Origin: Burkholderiales bacterium
GTDB lineage: Bacteria > Pseudomonadota > Gammaproteobacteria > Burkholderiales > Burkholderiaceae_C
Length of the DNA: 64,000 nucleotides
NCBI GenBank assembly: GCA_029268225.1
Contig: JAJUGJ010000001.1
Span: forward strand, 62,001 to 126,000
Reading direction: 5' to 3'
Shown here: positions 34,510 through 43,623 of the stretch, piece after piece
Numbering within the stretch: the first letter of the stretch is position 1
Layout: the number at the start of each line of letters is the position of its first letter
Program-made: the position numbers and the translations under genes
Notes under the pieces: model-generated
Told to the model about the DNA's origin: nothing
The model's input: the letters and a program-made list of their open reading frames with translations, nothing else
The model's database searches: none

Positions 34510-35715
34510 CTAAAAAGCAAGTCCGCTGGGCACGCTGATGGAACAGTACTCTTGCTCGCAACGTTGGCCCAATTGGTCATAGCTGTTGTCGCCCCACACT
34601 CGCAAGCCACCATCTTGGCCCAGTGCCGCACTGTGCCAACGGCCCGCCACGGCATGGCGGTAAGTGCCTGGCGCGCCGACCTGAACCGGTGTCGCGGCAT
34701 CCGATCTGGGTTCATTGCCAATCTGTCCGCAACAGTTGCTTCCCCAGGACCAGAGGCTGCCATCTTGCTTCACCGCCAGGCCATGCCACTCGTTGAGGGA
34801 CACATGGGCATACCCCGCGCCGGCAATTTTGACTGGGGTTGATTGATCCGCAGCGGATCCATCCCCCACTTGCCCATACCCATTCCAACCCCATACATAG
34901 AGATCACCGCTCTCGGCGATCGCTGCGGTATTGGTGGTGCCCACAGCCACCTGCTTGAACTTCAGAGGCGTCAGCCCAACGTCCAGAACATCAATTTTCT
35001 GCGGCGTGGGCTGGGTCAAGTTGGTGCCGTCACCCAATTGCCCATAGCCATTGCCACCCCAAGTCCACAGATTGCCGCCGGCATCGATGGCGGCCGTGTG
35101 GTACGGTCCAGCCGCCACGGCAATGAACGGCGTCCCCGCCATGATGTGCTTCGGCACAGAGGTGCTCTCTGTTCCTCCGTCACCCAACTGCCCATAGGTG
35201 TTCTGGCCCCACGTCCACAACCGACCTTCAGAGTCGATCGCTGCAGAGTGCGCGCCTCCTGCGCTCACCTGCTGATAAACACCTTGCCCAACTCGGATGG
35301 GCTGCGCCTCATCCACATTCGCGTCGTTGCCGAGTTGACCATTTTCATTCTTGCCCCACGCCCACAAGGAGCCATCCACCTTGAGCGCCAGGTTGTGAAA
35401 CTCGCCAGATGACACGGCGGCATAAGCTTGGGCACTGGCAGGATCCAATCGGGTGGGCGCCTGGCTGGTCGCAGCCGTCTTGTCGCATGCATCACCGTAG
35501 GTGGCGCACCCCCATGTCCACAGGCTGCCGTCAGCCTTGATGGCCACCGAATGTGTGGCGCCCGCGGCAATGGCGACAAAGCCCGTCGGTTGCACAGGTG
35601 GCGCGGTGGGCGCATCAGAGGATCCGCCGCCACCGCAGCCAAACAGGGAAGCCATCACCAGGATGGTGGCGATCCATCCACGAAGACGTGCGAATGAGCT
35701 CAATGGCACGGACAT
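34510..35715 (-). CDS. RCC1-repeat lipoprotein (seven-bladed beta propeller)
   Basis: 401 residues. An N-terminal lipoprotein signal ends in SLFGC, the Cys being followed by a GGGGSSDAP spacer typical of surface lipoproteins. Seven RCC1/BLIP-II-type repeats follow, each with a strand of type H(S/T)xA(I/L) and the pattern GxLWxWGxNxxGQLG. Seven repeats make a complete propeller. The function in bacteria is unknown; the fold usually binds proteins. ATG 35715 is the start, with AAGG upstream. Sampled rows look less GC-rich than the flanking kinase gene, which could mean later acquisition. The PEP-CTERM gene lies upstream on the same strand, 76 bases away. Confidence 0.9.
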   Translation of the reverse strand: MSVPLSSFARLRGWIATILVMASLFGCGGGGSSDAPTAPPVQPTGFVAIAAGATHSVAIKADGSLWTWGCATYGDACDKTAATSQAPTRLDPASAQAYAAVSSGEFHNLALKVDGSLWAWGKNENGQLGNDANVDEAQPIRVGQGVYQQVSAGGAHSAAIDSEGRLWTWGQNTYGQLGDGGTESTSVPKHIMAGTPFIAVAAGPYHTAAIDAGGNLWTWGGNGYGQLGDGTNLTQPTPQKIDVLDVGLTPLKFKQVAVGTTNTAAIAESGDLYVWGWNGYGQVGDGSAADQSTPVKIAGAGYAHVSLNEWHGLAVKQDGSLWSWGSNCCGQIGNEPRSDAATPVQVGAPGTYRHAVAGRWHSAALGQDGGLRVWGDNSYDQLGQRCEQEYCSISVPSGLAF

Positions 35716-35791
35716 CAGGGATACCTTGATCGGGATCAGACTGAGAAAGGCTCCGCGCAACCTGAGGCGGTCGCTGCAGAGCCGCCGCGAC

Positions 35792-36412
35792 TCAATGACG
35801 TGAACGACGTCGATGGACACACCCCATCAAGGCCAAACCGGTCGCCAACAGTGCCCACGTCGAGGGCTCCGGCACGGCCGCAGCCGACACCTTGAAGTTG
35901 TCAAAGCCATTGATCTCGCTGTTGCCTTGCCCGAAGCCATTGTGTGACTCCAGCACGATGCTCACGCTGGTGACATCGGCCAGCACATCGCCCAGGTTGG
36001 CCCCCCAGGTGGCCGCATCCAACGTCGTGGCATAGGTTTGCCAGGTGGCACCCGGCTCTGTGCCCGGTGCCAGATCCACTGTCAACTGCCCCGCGGAACC
36101 CGTCAAAGTGACCTGACCGAAGTCCCCCCAATCTGATGCGACACCGCTGAGGTTGATGGCATCGAAGGACAAGGTGCCGCCCAGGTACTGCGACCAGTTG
36201 CCCAGCAGGGATGCCGGCAGGTACAGCGACATGTTGGCGCTGTCGATGTCGGTTTGCGCCAGATAACCGCCCGCCTCGTGCACCAAGGTGCCGCCCGTTG
36301 CGGTGACTCCTTGGGCATCGGTGTCGAAGGTCAAGGCGATGTTGGCCGCCTGGGCTCCGCCCACGCAGGCCGCAGCCAGCATCACCGCGCTCAAGCCATT
36401 GCGCATGCTCAT
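35792..36412 (-). CDS. PEP-CTERM sorting domain secreted protein
   Basis: 206 residues. A signal peptide (MSMRNGLSAVMLAAACVGGAQA) is followed by a beta-rich region resembling the laminin-B-like domain of other PEP-CTERM proteins. The C-terminal sorting signal is VPEPSTWALLATGLALMGC plus a basic end HRRRSRH. Such proteins are processed by exosortase (XrtA/EpsH) and are usually linked to exopolysaccharide or biofilm matrix. No exosortase lies in the window, so it must be elsewhere. A strong GGGAGG ribosome-binding site lies eight bases before the ATG. Confidence 0.88.
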   Translation of the reverse strand: MSMRNGLSAVMLAAACVGGAQAANIALTFDTDAQGVTATGGTLVHEAGGYLAQTDIDSANMSLYLPASLLGNWSQYLGGTLSFDAINLSGVASDWGDFGQVTLTGSAGQLTVDLAPGTEPGATWQTYATTLDAATWGANLGDVLADVTSVSIVLESHNGFGQGNSEINGFDNFKVSAAAVPEPSTWALLATGLALMGCVHRRRSRH

Positions 36413-36532
36413 GTTCCGGTCCTCCCTATGATTGGTGTTGCAGCCCGCGGCCGACCCAACCACTCTAAGAGGGAAATTCGGACAAATCTGGCGCTTGCAA
36501 CACGCAGACACAATTGACCATGCAACAAGCAC

Positions 36533-36558
36533 CGCCTCCCCCGTGAACCGGGGAGGCG
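36533..36558 (-). terminator. Candidate terminator hairpin of gshA
   Basis: CGCCTCCCC (36533-36541) pairs with GGGGAGGCG (36550-36558) around an 8-base loop, starting seven bases after the gshA stop codon (read on the - strand). The T-run downstream on the - strand is poor, so efficiency is doubtful. Confidence 0.45.
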
Positions 36559-36565
36559 CAGGCGC

Positions 36566-38089
36566 TCAAGCAGCCTGCACGGTCAAGCCGGCCGGGTCCA
36601 CGTAGCGCTGGCGGAAGGCCTCGAAATCCAGCGTGTCCGCGGTCTCGATCTGTGCCTGTTCGGCCAAAGAGGCTTGTGCCTGCGCTTGCCAAGCGGCGCG
36701 TTCGGCCTCAGGCAAAGGCTGAGACAACAGGGACCGCTTGACGTCTTGTGAACAGGCCAGACCGAAGGCATCGAAGCGGCCAGCATGCTGTGTGCGGATC
36801 GCTTCCAGCACGCGGGCCGAGGGCAAGGTGTCGGGTGCCAGGAAGTCGCGGCGTGCCTGGGCCCAGGCCGCTTGATACGCCTCACCACCTTGGGCCTGGT
36901 CCAAGGCCTCGGCCACGGCCACACCCTCGTCCAGCAAGGCCAAGCCCCAGTCACGCAGGCTGATGGCTTGACCGCCCCGTTGCAGCATCAGCCCCGGCTC
37001 ACGCCCCCGCGAAGCGGCCAACAGGTGATTGGCCTGCAGGGCACGGATCTCCTCAGGGCTGTCGGGTGGGCTGTCCGACAGCAGCGCGTGCGTCAGGAAC
37101 ACGTCCAGCACACGAGCCGTGTGCGCGTCGATGCCCACATCCAGGAAGGGATTGAGGTCCATGCAACGCACCTCCACGTACTCCACACCGCGCTCGCGCA
37201 AGGCGTGCAAGGGACGCTCACCGCTGCGGATCACACGCTTGGGACGGATGGTGCTGTAGAACTCGTTTTCGATCTGCAGTAAGCTGGTCGCCAGCTGGCG
37301 GTAGCCGCCCTGCTCGTCACGAATGCCGATGGCCTCGTAAGCCGGGTACGGCACCGTCAGCGCTTCGTGCAGCGAGTTGGCATAGCCTTCCAGGTCGTTG
37401 TAGCTCACGCACAGGGCCGATTGCGCATCGCTCTGGTAACCCAGGCGACCCATGCGCAGCGAGGTGGCGTAGGGCAGGTAGAGCGTCGCGTCGCTCAGGG
37501 TGTCCAGGCCATGCGGCTGGCCGACGGCAAAGGCCGAGGTCACCGCAGGCGAGGCACCAAACAGCACCAGCAGCAAGAAGGAGTGGCGACGGAAGTTGCG
37601 GATCAGCGCAAAGTAGTCGGCACTGCTGGCACCGGGAAAGGACCAGTTGTAGTGGATGCCCGAAATCGTCTGCATGCGCGAGCCGTAGCGGTGCGACAGG
37701 CCCAGCCGGTACACGCGCTTGGCCTGGCCCACGTTCGAGCTGCCGTAGTGGCCGATGGGGATGTCGGCATCGGCGGGCAAGCGGCCCGGCATGCTCGCGG
37801 CCCACATGCACTCGTCGCCCAGCGACTGCAGCACCACGCGGTGGATGGTGGTGAGCTCGTTGAGGCAGTCGTCAACGCGGTCGTGCACACCCGTCACCAG
37901 CTCCAGCTGCGATTCGCTGAAATCGGTGGTGATGTGCGGGTGGGTCAGGGCCGAGCCCAAGGCTGCCGGATGGGGCGTGCGCGCCAAGGCACCGTCCGGC
38001 GCCACACGCAGGCCTTCCTTCTCGATGCCACGCTTCATGCCACGCAGGCGTGCGGCATCCAGGTCGCGCAGTCGTTGATGCAAGGTCAT
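36566..38089 (-). CDS. gshA: Glutamate--cysteine ligase (E. coli-type GshA)
   Basis: 507 residues, the expected length. Typical segments: GIEKEGLRV near the start (ATP/substrate binding), TDFSESQLELVTG, GIHYNWSFP and VEVRCMDLNPF. Catalyses ATP-dependent gamma-glutamylcysteine formation, the first step of glutathione synthesis, in the cytoplasm. ATG 38089 starts the protein at MTLHQRLRDLD. The PEP-CTERM gene lies downstream on the same strand, separated by a possible terminator. Confidence 0.94.
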   Translation of the reverse strand: MTLHQRLRDLDAARLRGMKRGIEKEGLRVAPDGALARTPHPAALGSALTHPHITTDFSESQLELVTGVHDRVDDCLNELTTIHRVVLQSLGDECMWAASMPGRLPADADIPIGHYGSSNVGQAKRVYRLGLSHRYGSRMQTISGIHYNWSFPGASSADYFALIRNFRRHSFLLLVLFGASPAVTSAFAVGQPHGLDTLSDATLYLPYATSLRMGRLGYQSDAQSALCVSYNDLEGYANSLHEALTVPYPAYEAIGIRDEQGGYRQLATSLLQIENEFYSTIRPKRVIRSGERPLHALRERGVEYVEVRCMDLNPFLDVGIDAHTARVLDVFLTHALLSDSPPDSPEEIRALQANHLLAASRGREPGLMLQRGGQAISLRDWGLALLDEGVAVAEALDQAQGGEAYQAAWAQARRDFLAPDTLPSARVLEAIRTQHAGRFDAFGLACSQDVKRSLLSQPLPEAERAAWQAQAQASLAEQAQIETADTLDFEAFRQRYVDPAGLTVQAA

Positions 38090-38269
38090 TCCGGGCCTAC
38101 CCCTCTATTCTCAGCACAGGTGCCCCACCCACCCGGATGAGGCACGGGCGCCGATTGTGCGCCAAGCTGCCGACGCGTGCATGACAGCCCGAAATGCCCT
38201 TTTTGGACCTGCATCAAAGACGATGCCGACGGCTTTGACTTAGCGACGGCAACCGAGTGGCGTGATGGC

Positions 38270-39322
38270 TCACCACCGCGAGCGGTGATCCTCGGTCACC
38301 CCCAGCAGCCCGTCGATCGGGATGACAGGCCCGTCGAGGGCCGTGCGCACCCACCCGTGGAAGGTGCCCACGGGCTGGATGTAGCTGCTGGCCGCGACGC
38401 CGAGGTTGCGATGGTCTTGGCGGGCGCCCTCCGGTCGGAATTGCAGGTCGAGCAGGCCATCGTCGGTGTGGATGCGCCAGGGACTCAGGGGCTGCGCCGG
38501 ATCGAAGTCGAACTGTGCCGCGCCCAAGGGATGCAGCACCCCGTCCAGCCACAGCGCATTTTCCTGGTCGCCAAAGTAGCCTTGCTGCAGGTTGAAACCC
38601 AGATGCCGGTCGTGCGCGCTCGCCCAGCGCCAGGCGGTGTCACGTGCCAGCAGCCCGTTGGAGCTGTCCAGGCTGCCGGTGGCATCTTGCAGGCTGTGTC
38701 GCTCGCCCTCCAGCTCGAACCAGCCCGCCACAGGCAGGCCGGGGGACTTCTGTGTGGCGTGCCCCAGGCCACCGTGCACGGGGCCCACCGCCAGCAAGAA
38801 AGGCGGTGCCTGACTCACATCCAAATCCACCTGCAGACGCAAGCCACCCGCCCGCACCCGCACAGCCAGCGCCTCTCCCGCGGACTGACCGATGCGCAGC
38901 GTGGCACCTGGACCGCGAAACCGCGCCTGCCCGCCATGCACCGGTTGGTCACTCACCGCGCCTGACAGCCAGGGCAAGCCATCTTGCGACCAGTCCAGCA
39001 CCACCCGCTTGTGCCGGCGATCGAACACATAGGCAAACGCCGACATGGCCCACCCCAGGTCCACAATGGCCAAGCCGATGAACCAGTGCTCGGCCGCCAG
39101 CCCCACGTACTGCCAACGCTTGTGGTGACAGCGACGCCACCAGATCGCGCGCTGCTGGGCACTCGCCAAGGTCGACCAGTCGATGCGTGGGATGCACCCG
39201 GCATAGCGACCCGTGGCGATCTGACCCGCGTGCACGACCGACAGCGGTGGCGCGGGCACAGGCGACTCGGATGTTGGAGGCAAGGGGCTGGGTGGCGGCG
39301 CTGTGCGTGTCCCTGGACTCAT
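38270..39322 (-). CDS. DUF2804 family protein
   Basis: 350 residues without signal peptide. The sequence pattern (KRWQYVGLAAEHWFIGLAIVD, split, and FNLQQGYFGDQENALWLDG near the end) is characteristic of DUF2804, a family of unknown function. The Pro-rich first 30 residues are probably disordered. ATG 39322 has AGGA upstream at good spacing; a GTG at 39349 would add nine residues. It lies 27 bases downstream of the AraC-type regulator on the same strand, suggesting they are co-transcribed. Confidence 0.8.
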   Translation of the reverse strand: MSPGTRTAPPPSPLPPTSESPVPAPPLSVVHAGQIATGRYAGCIPRIDWSTLASAQQRAIWWRRCHHKRWQYVGLAAEHWFIGLAIVDLGWAMSAFAYVFDRRHKRVVLDWSQDGLPWLSGAVSDQPVHGGQARFRGPGATLRIGQSAGEALAVRVRAGGLRLQVDLDVSQAPPFLLAVGPVHGGLGHATQKSPGLPVAGWFELEGERHSLQDATGSLDSSNGLLARDTAWRWASAHDRHLGFNLQQGYFGDQENALWLDGVLHPLGAAQFDFDPAQPLSPWRIHTDDGLLDLQFRPEGARQDHRNLGVAASSYIQPVGTFHGWVRTALDGPVIPIDGLLGVTEDHRSRW

Positions 39323-39349
39323 CGTTGGATCCTGTTCATGTGCTGCCAC

Positions 39350-40375
39350 TCATGTGCTGCGGCCAGTTGTCAAAGCCCGACGACCGAGTGTCAGCTGCCG
39401 CTGCCGACGCCATTGCACCGGGGGCAGCCCCGTCCAATGGCGAAAGGCCCGCGTGAAGGCGCTTTGCTCGGAATAGCCCAGCAGCAAGGCGATCTCGGCC
39501 ACGTCCAGCCGATCGCGTGTCAGGTGGGCCTCGGCCAGGTGCCGACGGGTGTCGTCCAGCAGTTGCTGAAACGAGGTGCCCTGCTCGGCCAGGCGGCGCT
39601 GCAGACTGCGCACGCTGGTGTGGTGGGCCTCGGCCAAGGCCGCCAGCGTGGTGCGCCCCTCGCGGATCAAGGGCACCAGGGTGCGGCGCCAGGCGTCGAC
39701 CACGGCGGGCACCCGTGACACCTCGGCCAGCAGCGCTTCGGCCTCGCGGTCCAGCGCGGCGAGCAAGGCCGAGTCGGCCTGGCGCATGGGCAGGCCCAGC
39801 ACGGTGGCATCGAGCACGATGCGGGTGCAGGCCGCATCAAACCGCACGTCACCGCCAAAGAAGTCGAGATAGGGCTGCACCTGCGTGGGCGGAGGGTTGA
39901 CGAAGCACACCTCGCGCACCGGCCAGTAGCGTCCGGTCAGGTTGCGCGCCAGTTGCACCAGCGACGCAATCGCGGTCTCGTCCACCAGGGCGCCGGGCCG
40001 TCCACGGGCCACGCCCCACTCCACCGCCACACCGTCAGGGCCGGGGCGCACTTCCGCCGGGTTCGCGTCGTACACGGAGGCATGAAAGCGCTCCAGCCGC
40101 TGCAGGGCCTCGCCCAACGTCGCGCAGGCCAGGGCCACATGGCCCAGCACCCCGAAGTGATGCGGCCCGATGCCCTCGGCAATGCGCAGTCCCAGTCCGG
40201 GCCGCTGCTCCAGCGCATCCACCCGGGCCAGCCAGCGCTGCCAGATCGACATGGGCACGAAGTGCGCATCCGGGTCGGGCGCCTCGCCCAGCACCTGCGA
40301 TGGGTCCAGCCCCTGCTGCACCAGGTATTCCTGCAACAGCTGAACGTAAGACGAGGCAACGCGGGTTTCGACCAT
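39350..40375 (-). CDS. AraC family transcriptional regulator (OruR/ArgR-like N-terminal domain)
   Basis: 341 residues. The N-terminal arabinose-binding-like domain covers about residues 20-210 (HFGVLGHVALACATLGEALQRL, split), as in OruR-type regulators. The C-terminal AraC helix-turn-helix domain covers about 235-325 (LAEAHHTSVRSLQRRLAEQG, then EIALLLGYSEQSAFTRAF). It likely controls the adjacent DUF2804 gene and perhaps the divergent hydroxylase at 40553. ATG 40375 is preceded by GGAAGG; the open frame to 41146 is a shadow inside the divergent gene. Confidence 0.87.
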   Translation of the reverse strand: MVETRVASSYVQLLQEYLVQQGLDPSQVLGEAPDPDAHFVPMSIWQRWLARVDALEQRPGLGLRIAEGIGPHHFGVLGHVALACATLGEALQRLERFHASVYDANPAEVRPGPDGVAVEWGVARGRPGALVDETAIASLVQLARNLTGRYWPVREVCFVNPPPTQVQPYLDFFGGDVRFDAACTRIVLDATVLGLPMRQADSALLAALDREAEALLAEVSRVPAVVDAWRRTLVPLIREGRTTLAALAEAHHTSVRSLQRRLAEQGTSFQQLLDDTRRHLAEAHLTRDRLDVAEIALLLGYSEQSAFTRAFRHWTGLPPVQWRRQRQLTLGRRALTTGRST

Positions 40376-40552
40376 GGACCTTCCATCAAGACAGCCCCGA
40401 TCATGCCGCCCTTGGGGCCCCACGGCCATCGGGACGAGCCTCATGCGTGCATCCTCAGTTTGGCGCGATCGGTCAAGAAATGCCCGCCGCGGCACGGCAA
40501 GCTGAAGGCCTGTTTGCAGCCATCCGCTGCCTTTTCCCCCTGCCTGATCACC

Positions 40553-41530
40553 ATGACCGACCTGGCCACCTTGCTCGCCACCTGGCGCATCGATTTGCCT
40601 TTCACCGTGCCGCCCTGGCTCGCTCACTCCGACCTGCGCGAGTGGCTGCTGGTGCTGCTGGCGCCCGTGTTCCTGCTGACGGTGCTGGTGGAGTGGCTGC
40701 ATTTCCGGCGCCGTGAGCGTCGCGCCGGCCCACCCATTTACGAACTGCGTGACGCGCTCGACAGCCTGAACCTGGGCGGCGTCTACATGCTGCTCGACGT
40801 GGTGATCGTGCTGACCCTGGTGCTGCCCGCGATGACCTTTGTCTACGGCCACCGCCTCACCACGATCGACATCACGCCCTGGACCTTCGCCGCCCTCTTC
40901 CTGGGCGTGGAGTTCTGCTACTACGTCTTCCACCGTGCCAGCCACCGCATCCGCTGGTTCTGGTGCGCACACGTCGTGCACCACGGCTCGGAGCACATGA
41001 ACTTCACCACCGCCATGCGCCAGAGCTGGCTCTACAGCTTTGCCGGCAACTGGCTGTTCTACACCCCGCTGGTCTGGCTGGGCTTCGAGCCACGCTGGGT
41101 GCTGTTTGCGCTGGCCATCAATCTGGCCTACCAGTTCTTCGTGCACACACAGTGGATCGGCAAGCTGCCCGCGCCCATCGAGTTCATCTTCAACACGCCC
41201 TCACACCACCGGGCCCACCATGGCCGCAACCCGCGCTACATCGACAAGAACTACGGTGGCACGCTGATCATCTTCGACCGCCTGTTTGGCACCTTCGTGC
41301 CCGAGACCGAAGCGCCCGACTACGGCCTGGTGCGCCAGGTGCACAGCCACAACCCGATCTGGCTGACGATCCACGAGTGGGTGGCCATGCTGCGCGACAT
41401 GGCCCGCCCTGGTCCGTGGTCCGAACGACTGAAACACCTGTGGGCGCCCCCGGAATGGGAGCGAACGCGGGATAATCCGGCCCATGCATCCGAACGCCCT
41501 CCTCGACCTCACCACGCAACTCGTCCGTGA
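40553..41530 (+). CDS. Sterol desaturase / fatty-acid hydroxylase superfamily membrane protein
   Basis: 325 residues with four or so membrane helices. Di-iron His motifs: HRASH in the third segment (about 130-134), HVVHH (about 144-148) and SHHRAHH (about 222-228), typical of FA_hydroxylase enzymes. Known reactions are hydroxylation or desaturation of lipids using oxygen. The native substrate is unknown. ATG 40553 gives the conserved first helix; the upstream open frame is a shadow of the AraC gene. The last 16 codons overlap the start of the methyltransferase gene in another frame, so the C-terminal tail is unusual. Confidence 0.85.
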   Translation: MTDLATLLATWRIDLPFTVPPWLAHSDLREWLLVLLAPVFLLTVLVEWLHFRRRERRAGPPIYELRDALDSLNLGGVYMLLDVVIVLTLVLPAMTFVYGHRLTTIDITPWTFAALFLGVEFCYYVFHRASHRIRWFWCAHVVHHGSEHMNFTTAMRQSWLYSFAGNWLFYTPLVWLGFEPRWVLFALAINLAYQFFVHTQWIGKLPAPIEFIFNTPSHHRAHHGRNPRYIDKNYGGTLIIFDRLFGTFVPETEAPDYGLVRQVHSHNPIWLTIHEWVAMLRDMARPGPWSERLKHLWAPPEWERTRDNPAHASERPPRPHHATRP

Positions 41531-42749
41531 GGTGCTCAAGCTCGACGCCCCGGCCGACAGCATCGTCTCGTACTTCTTCCGCAGCCACAAGGAGCTGGGG
41601 CAGCGCGAACGCCACGCTCTGGCAGAAACCGCCTACGCGGTGCTGCGCCAGCGCCTGCTGTGGGCCAACCTGGCCCAGTCCGGTCACGGCCCGATGGAGC
41701 GCCGTCTGGTGCTGCTGGCCTGGCAAGGTGAGCCCCATGTCCTGAAAAAAGGCATGACCGCCGACGAGGCCCAATGGCTGGAACGCACCCAGGCCGTGGA
41801 CCGCAGTGCGATGCCCGACAAGCTGCGCCACAACCTGCCAGACTGGCTGTCCAACAGCCTGCGCGAGCAGCTGGGTGACGAAGATTTCTGGGCCCTGGTG
41901 GCCACCTTCTCGGCCGGCGCACCGCTGGACCTGCGCGTCAACGCGATCAAGAACAAGCGCGAAGCCGTGATCGAGGCCCTGGCCGCCGCCAACATCCACG
42001 CCGAGCCCACGCCCTACTCGCCCATTGGCCTGCGCATCCAGGGCAAGCCGGCGCTGCAAAAGCTGGCGCTCTACACCGGTGGCGAAGTGGAAGTGCAGGA
42101 CGAAGGCAGCCAACTGCTGGCCCTGCTGACAGGTGCCAAGCGCGGTGAAATGGTGGTGGACTTCTGCGCCGGCGCCGGCGGCAAGACCCTGGCCCTGGGC
42201 GCGATGATGCGCAACACCGGCCGCCTGTACGCCTTCGACATCTCCGGCCACCGCCTGGATAACCTCAAGCCGCGCCTGGCGCGCAGCGGCCTGTCGAACG
42301 TGTACGCGACCCAGATTGCGCACGAAAACGACGACCGCATCAAGCGCCTGCGCGGCAAGATCGACCGCGTGCTGGTGGACGCACCCTGCTCGGGCCTGGG
42401 CACCCTGCGCCGTAACCCGGACCTGAAGTGGCGTCAAAGCCCCAAGGCCATCGAGCAGTTGCAGGCCAAGCAGACGTCCATCCTGAACAGTGCCGCCCGC
42501 CTGCTCAAGCCGGGCGGCCGTCTGGTGTACGCCACCTGCAGCCTGATGCCCGCCGAGAACGAGGTCATTGCCAACGCCTTCAGCGAAAGCCACCCGGACT
42601 TCGTGCTGCTGGACGCCAAAGAGCAGTTGGAAAAGATGGGCGTGGCCCAGGCCGAGACGCTGGTCACACCGGCCGGCCACCTGCGCCTGTGGCCGCACCG
42701 CCATGCCACCGACGGCTTCTACGCCGTGGCGTGGGAAAAGAAGGCCTGA
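41484..42749 (+). CDS. RsmB/NOP family class I SAM-dependent RNA methyltransferase
   Basis: 421 residues. An N-terminal NusB-like helical region (about 1-130) is followed by an RsmB/NOP catalytic core with SAM-binding VDFCAGAGGKT, motif IV DAPCSGLG and the second Cys motif YATCSLMPAENE. The PCS and TCS cysteines are both present. Predicted product: 5-methylcytosine in 16S rRNA (m5C967 in E. coli RsmB). The start overlaps the hydroxylase gene by 47 bases in the +1 frame, suggesting translational coupling. Converges on the polysaccharide export gene with a terminator between. Confidence 0.9.
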   Translation: MHPNALLDLTTQLVREVLKLDAPADSIVSYFFRSHKELGQRERHALAETAYAVLRQRLLWANLAQSGHGPMERRLVLLAWQGEPHVLKKGMTADEAQWLERTQAVDRSAMPDKLRHNLPDWLSNSLREQLGDEDFWALVATFSAGAPLDLRVNAIKNKREAVIEALAAANIHAEPTPYSPIGLRIQGKPALQKLALYTGGEVEVQDEGSQLLALLTGAKRGEMVVDFCAGAGGKTLALGAMMRNTGRLYAFDISGHRLDNLKPRLARSGLSNVYATQIAHENDDRIKRLRGKIDRVLVDAPCSGLGTLRRNPDLKWRQSPKAIEQLQAKQTSILNSAARLLKPGGRLVYATCSLMPAENEVIANAFSESHPDFVLLDAKEQLEKMGVAQAETLVTPAGHLRLWPHRHATDGFYAVAWEKKA

Positions 42750-42754
42750 CCATG

Positions 42755-42780
42755 AAAAAGGCCTGAGTCACCTCAGGCCT
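42755..42780 (-). terminator. Rho-independent terminator of the polysaccharide export gene
   Basis: AGGCCTGAG (42759-42767) and CTCAGGCCT (42772-42780) form a perfect 9-bp stem with a TCAC loop. On the - strand the stem is followed by TTTTTC. It lies 31 bases past the stop codon of the gene at 42811. Confidence 0.88.
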
Positions 42781-42810
42781 GCATACGGGTCAAAGCGGGA
42801 AAGCGCCTGA

Positions 42811-43623
42811 TCAGAACAGGCTTTCCTTGATGTAGATGATGTCGGACGGCTGAAGCTTGTCGTTCATGCCCGGCTCGATGATCTTGACCTTGCCCGACGC
42901 ATCGCGGCGGTGCACCTTGATGCCGCGCTCGGTGCCGCGCAGGGTCAAGCCACCGGCGGTCGCCAGCGCCTGCAGCACGGTGGTGTCACGCACCAGCACC
43001 TGAGCGCCAGGACGCTGCACTTCGCCATACACATAGATCTGGGGGGCGCGGTCCACCCAGATGCTGTCGCCGTTTTGCAGCTGCATGTCTTCGACCGTGC
43101 CCTGGCTGGCAAATACCTTGGGGAAGTCCACTTCCAGGCGGAAAGGCTTGCCCTCTCGCGTGCCCGACACCACCACGATGTCAGAGCCCACGCCCGGCAC
43201 GATGCCGCCGGCCAGCGCCAAGACTTCGCTCAGTCGCGAGTTGCCCGCTTCCAGCGGATAACGGCCCGGACGGTTCACCTGCCCCAGCACCGACACCTGG
43301 TTGGCCTTCACGGCGATCACCAGGATCGCGACCTGAGGCTGCTTGAGGAAGTTGCCATCCTTCAGGCCTTTGGCGATCTTCTTCTCGGCGTCCGACACGG
43401 TGAGCCCACCGATCTGCACACTGCCCAGCAAGGGGTAGGAGATCACTCCGCCTTCAGGGATGCGGGTTTCGACCAGCAAGTCCGGGTTCTGGTACACCGT
43501 GACCCGAATCTGGTCACCCGCACCCAGCACGTAAGCACTGTCCTCTGCAGCCCAGGCACCCAGGCTGCAAGCCATCAACATCGTGGCCATCAACCACTTC
43601 AGCACATCACGCATTCTCGTCAT
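42811..43623 (-). CDS. Polysaccharide export protein (EpsE/Wza-type OPX)
   Basis: 270 residues. A signal peptide ends at AWA-AED (about residue 25). A Poly_export domain (YVLGAGDQIRVTVYQNPDL) is followed by two SLBB-type segments (VSVLGQVNRPGRYPL and YVYGEVQRPGAQVL). Family role: outer-membrane/periplasmic channel component of exopolysaccharide secretion; the C-terminus lacks the long Wza membrane helix. ATG 43623 has a GAGGA eight bases upstream. No other polysaccharide genes are adjacent. It is downstream of the GGDEF-EAL gene on the same strand, 174 bases away. Confidence 0.88.
   Translation of the reverse strand: MTRMRDVLKWLMATMLMACSLGAWAAEDSAYVLGAGDQIRVTVYQNPDLLVETRIPEGGVISYPLLGSVQIGGLTVSDAEKKIAKGLKDGNFLKQPQVAILVIAVKANQVSVLGQVNRPGRYPLEAGNSRLSEVLALAGGIVPGVGSDIVVVSGTREGKPFRLEVDFPKVFASQGTVEDMQLQNGDSIWVDRAPQIYVYGEVQRPGAQVLVRDTTVLQALATAGGLTLRGTERGIKVHRRDASGKVKIIEPGMNDKLQPSDIIYIKESLF

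Noticed and set aside
36435..36527. Three TGCAACA/TGTTGCA copies upstream of the PEP-CTERM gene
   Set aside because: Short 7-8 base repeats with irregular spacing (53 and 17 bases); expected by chance and not aligned with any start or stop site.
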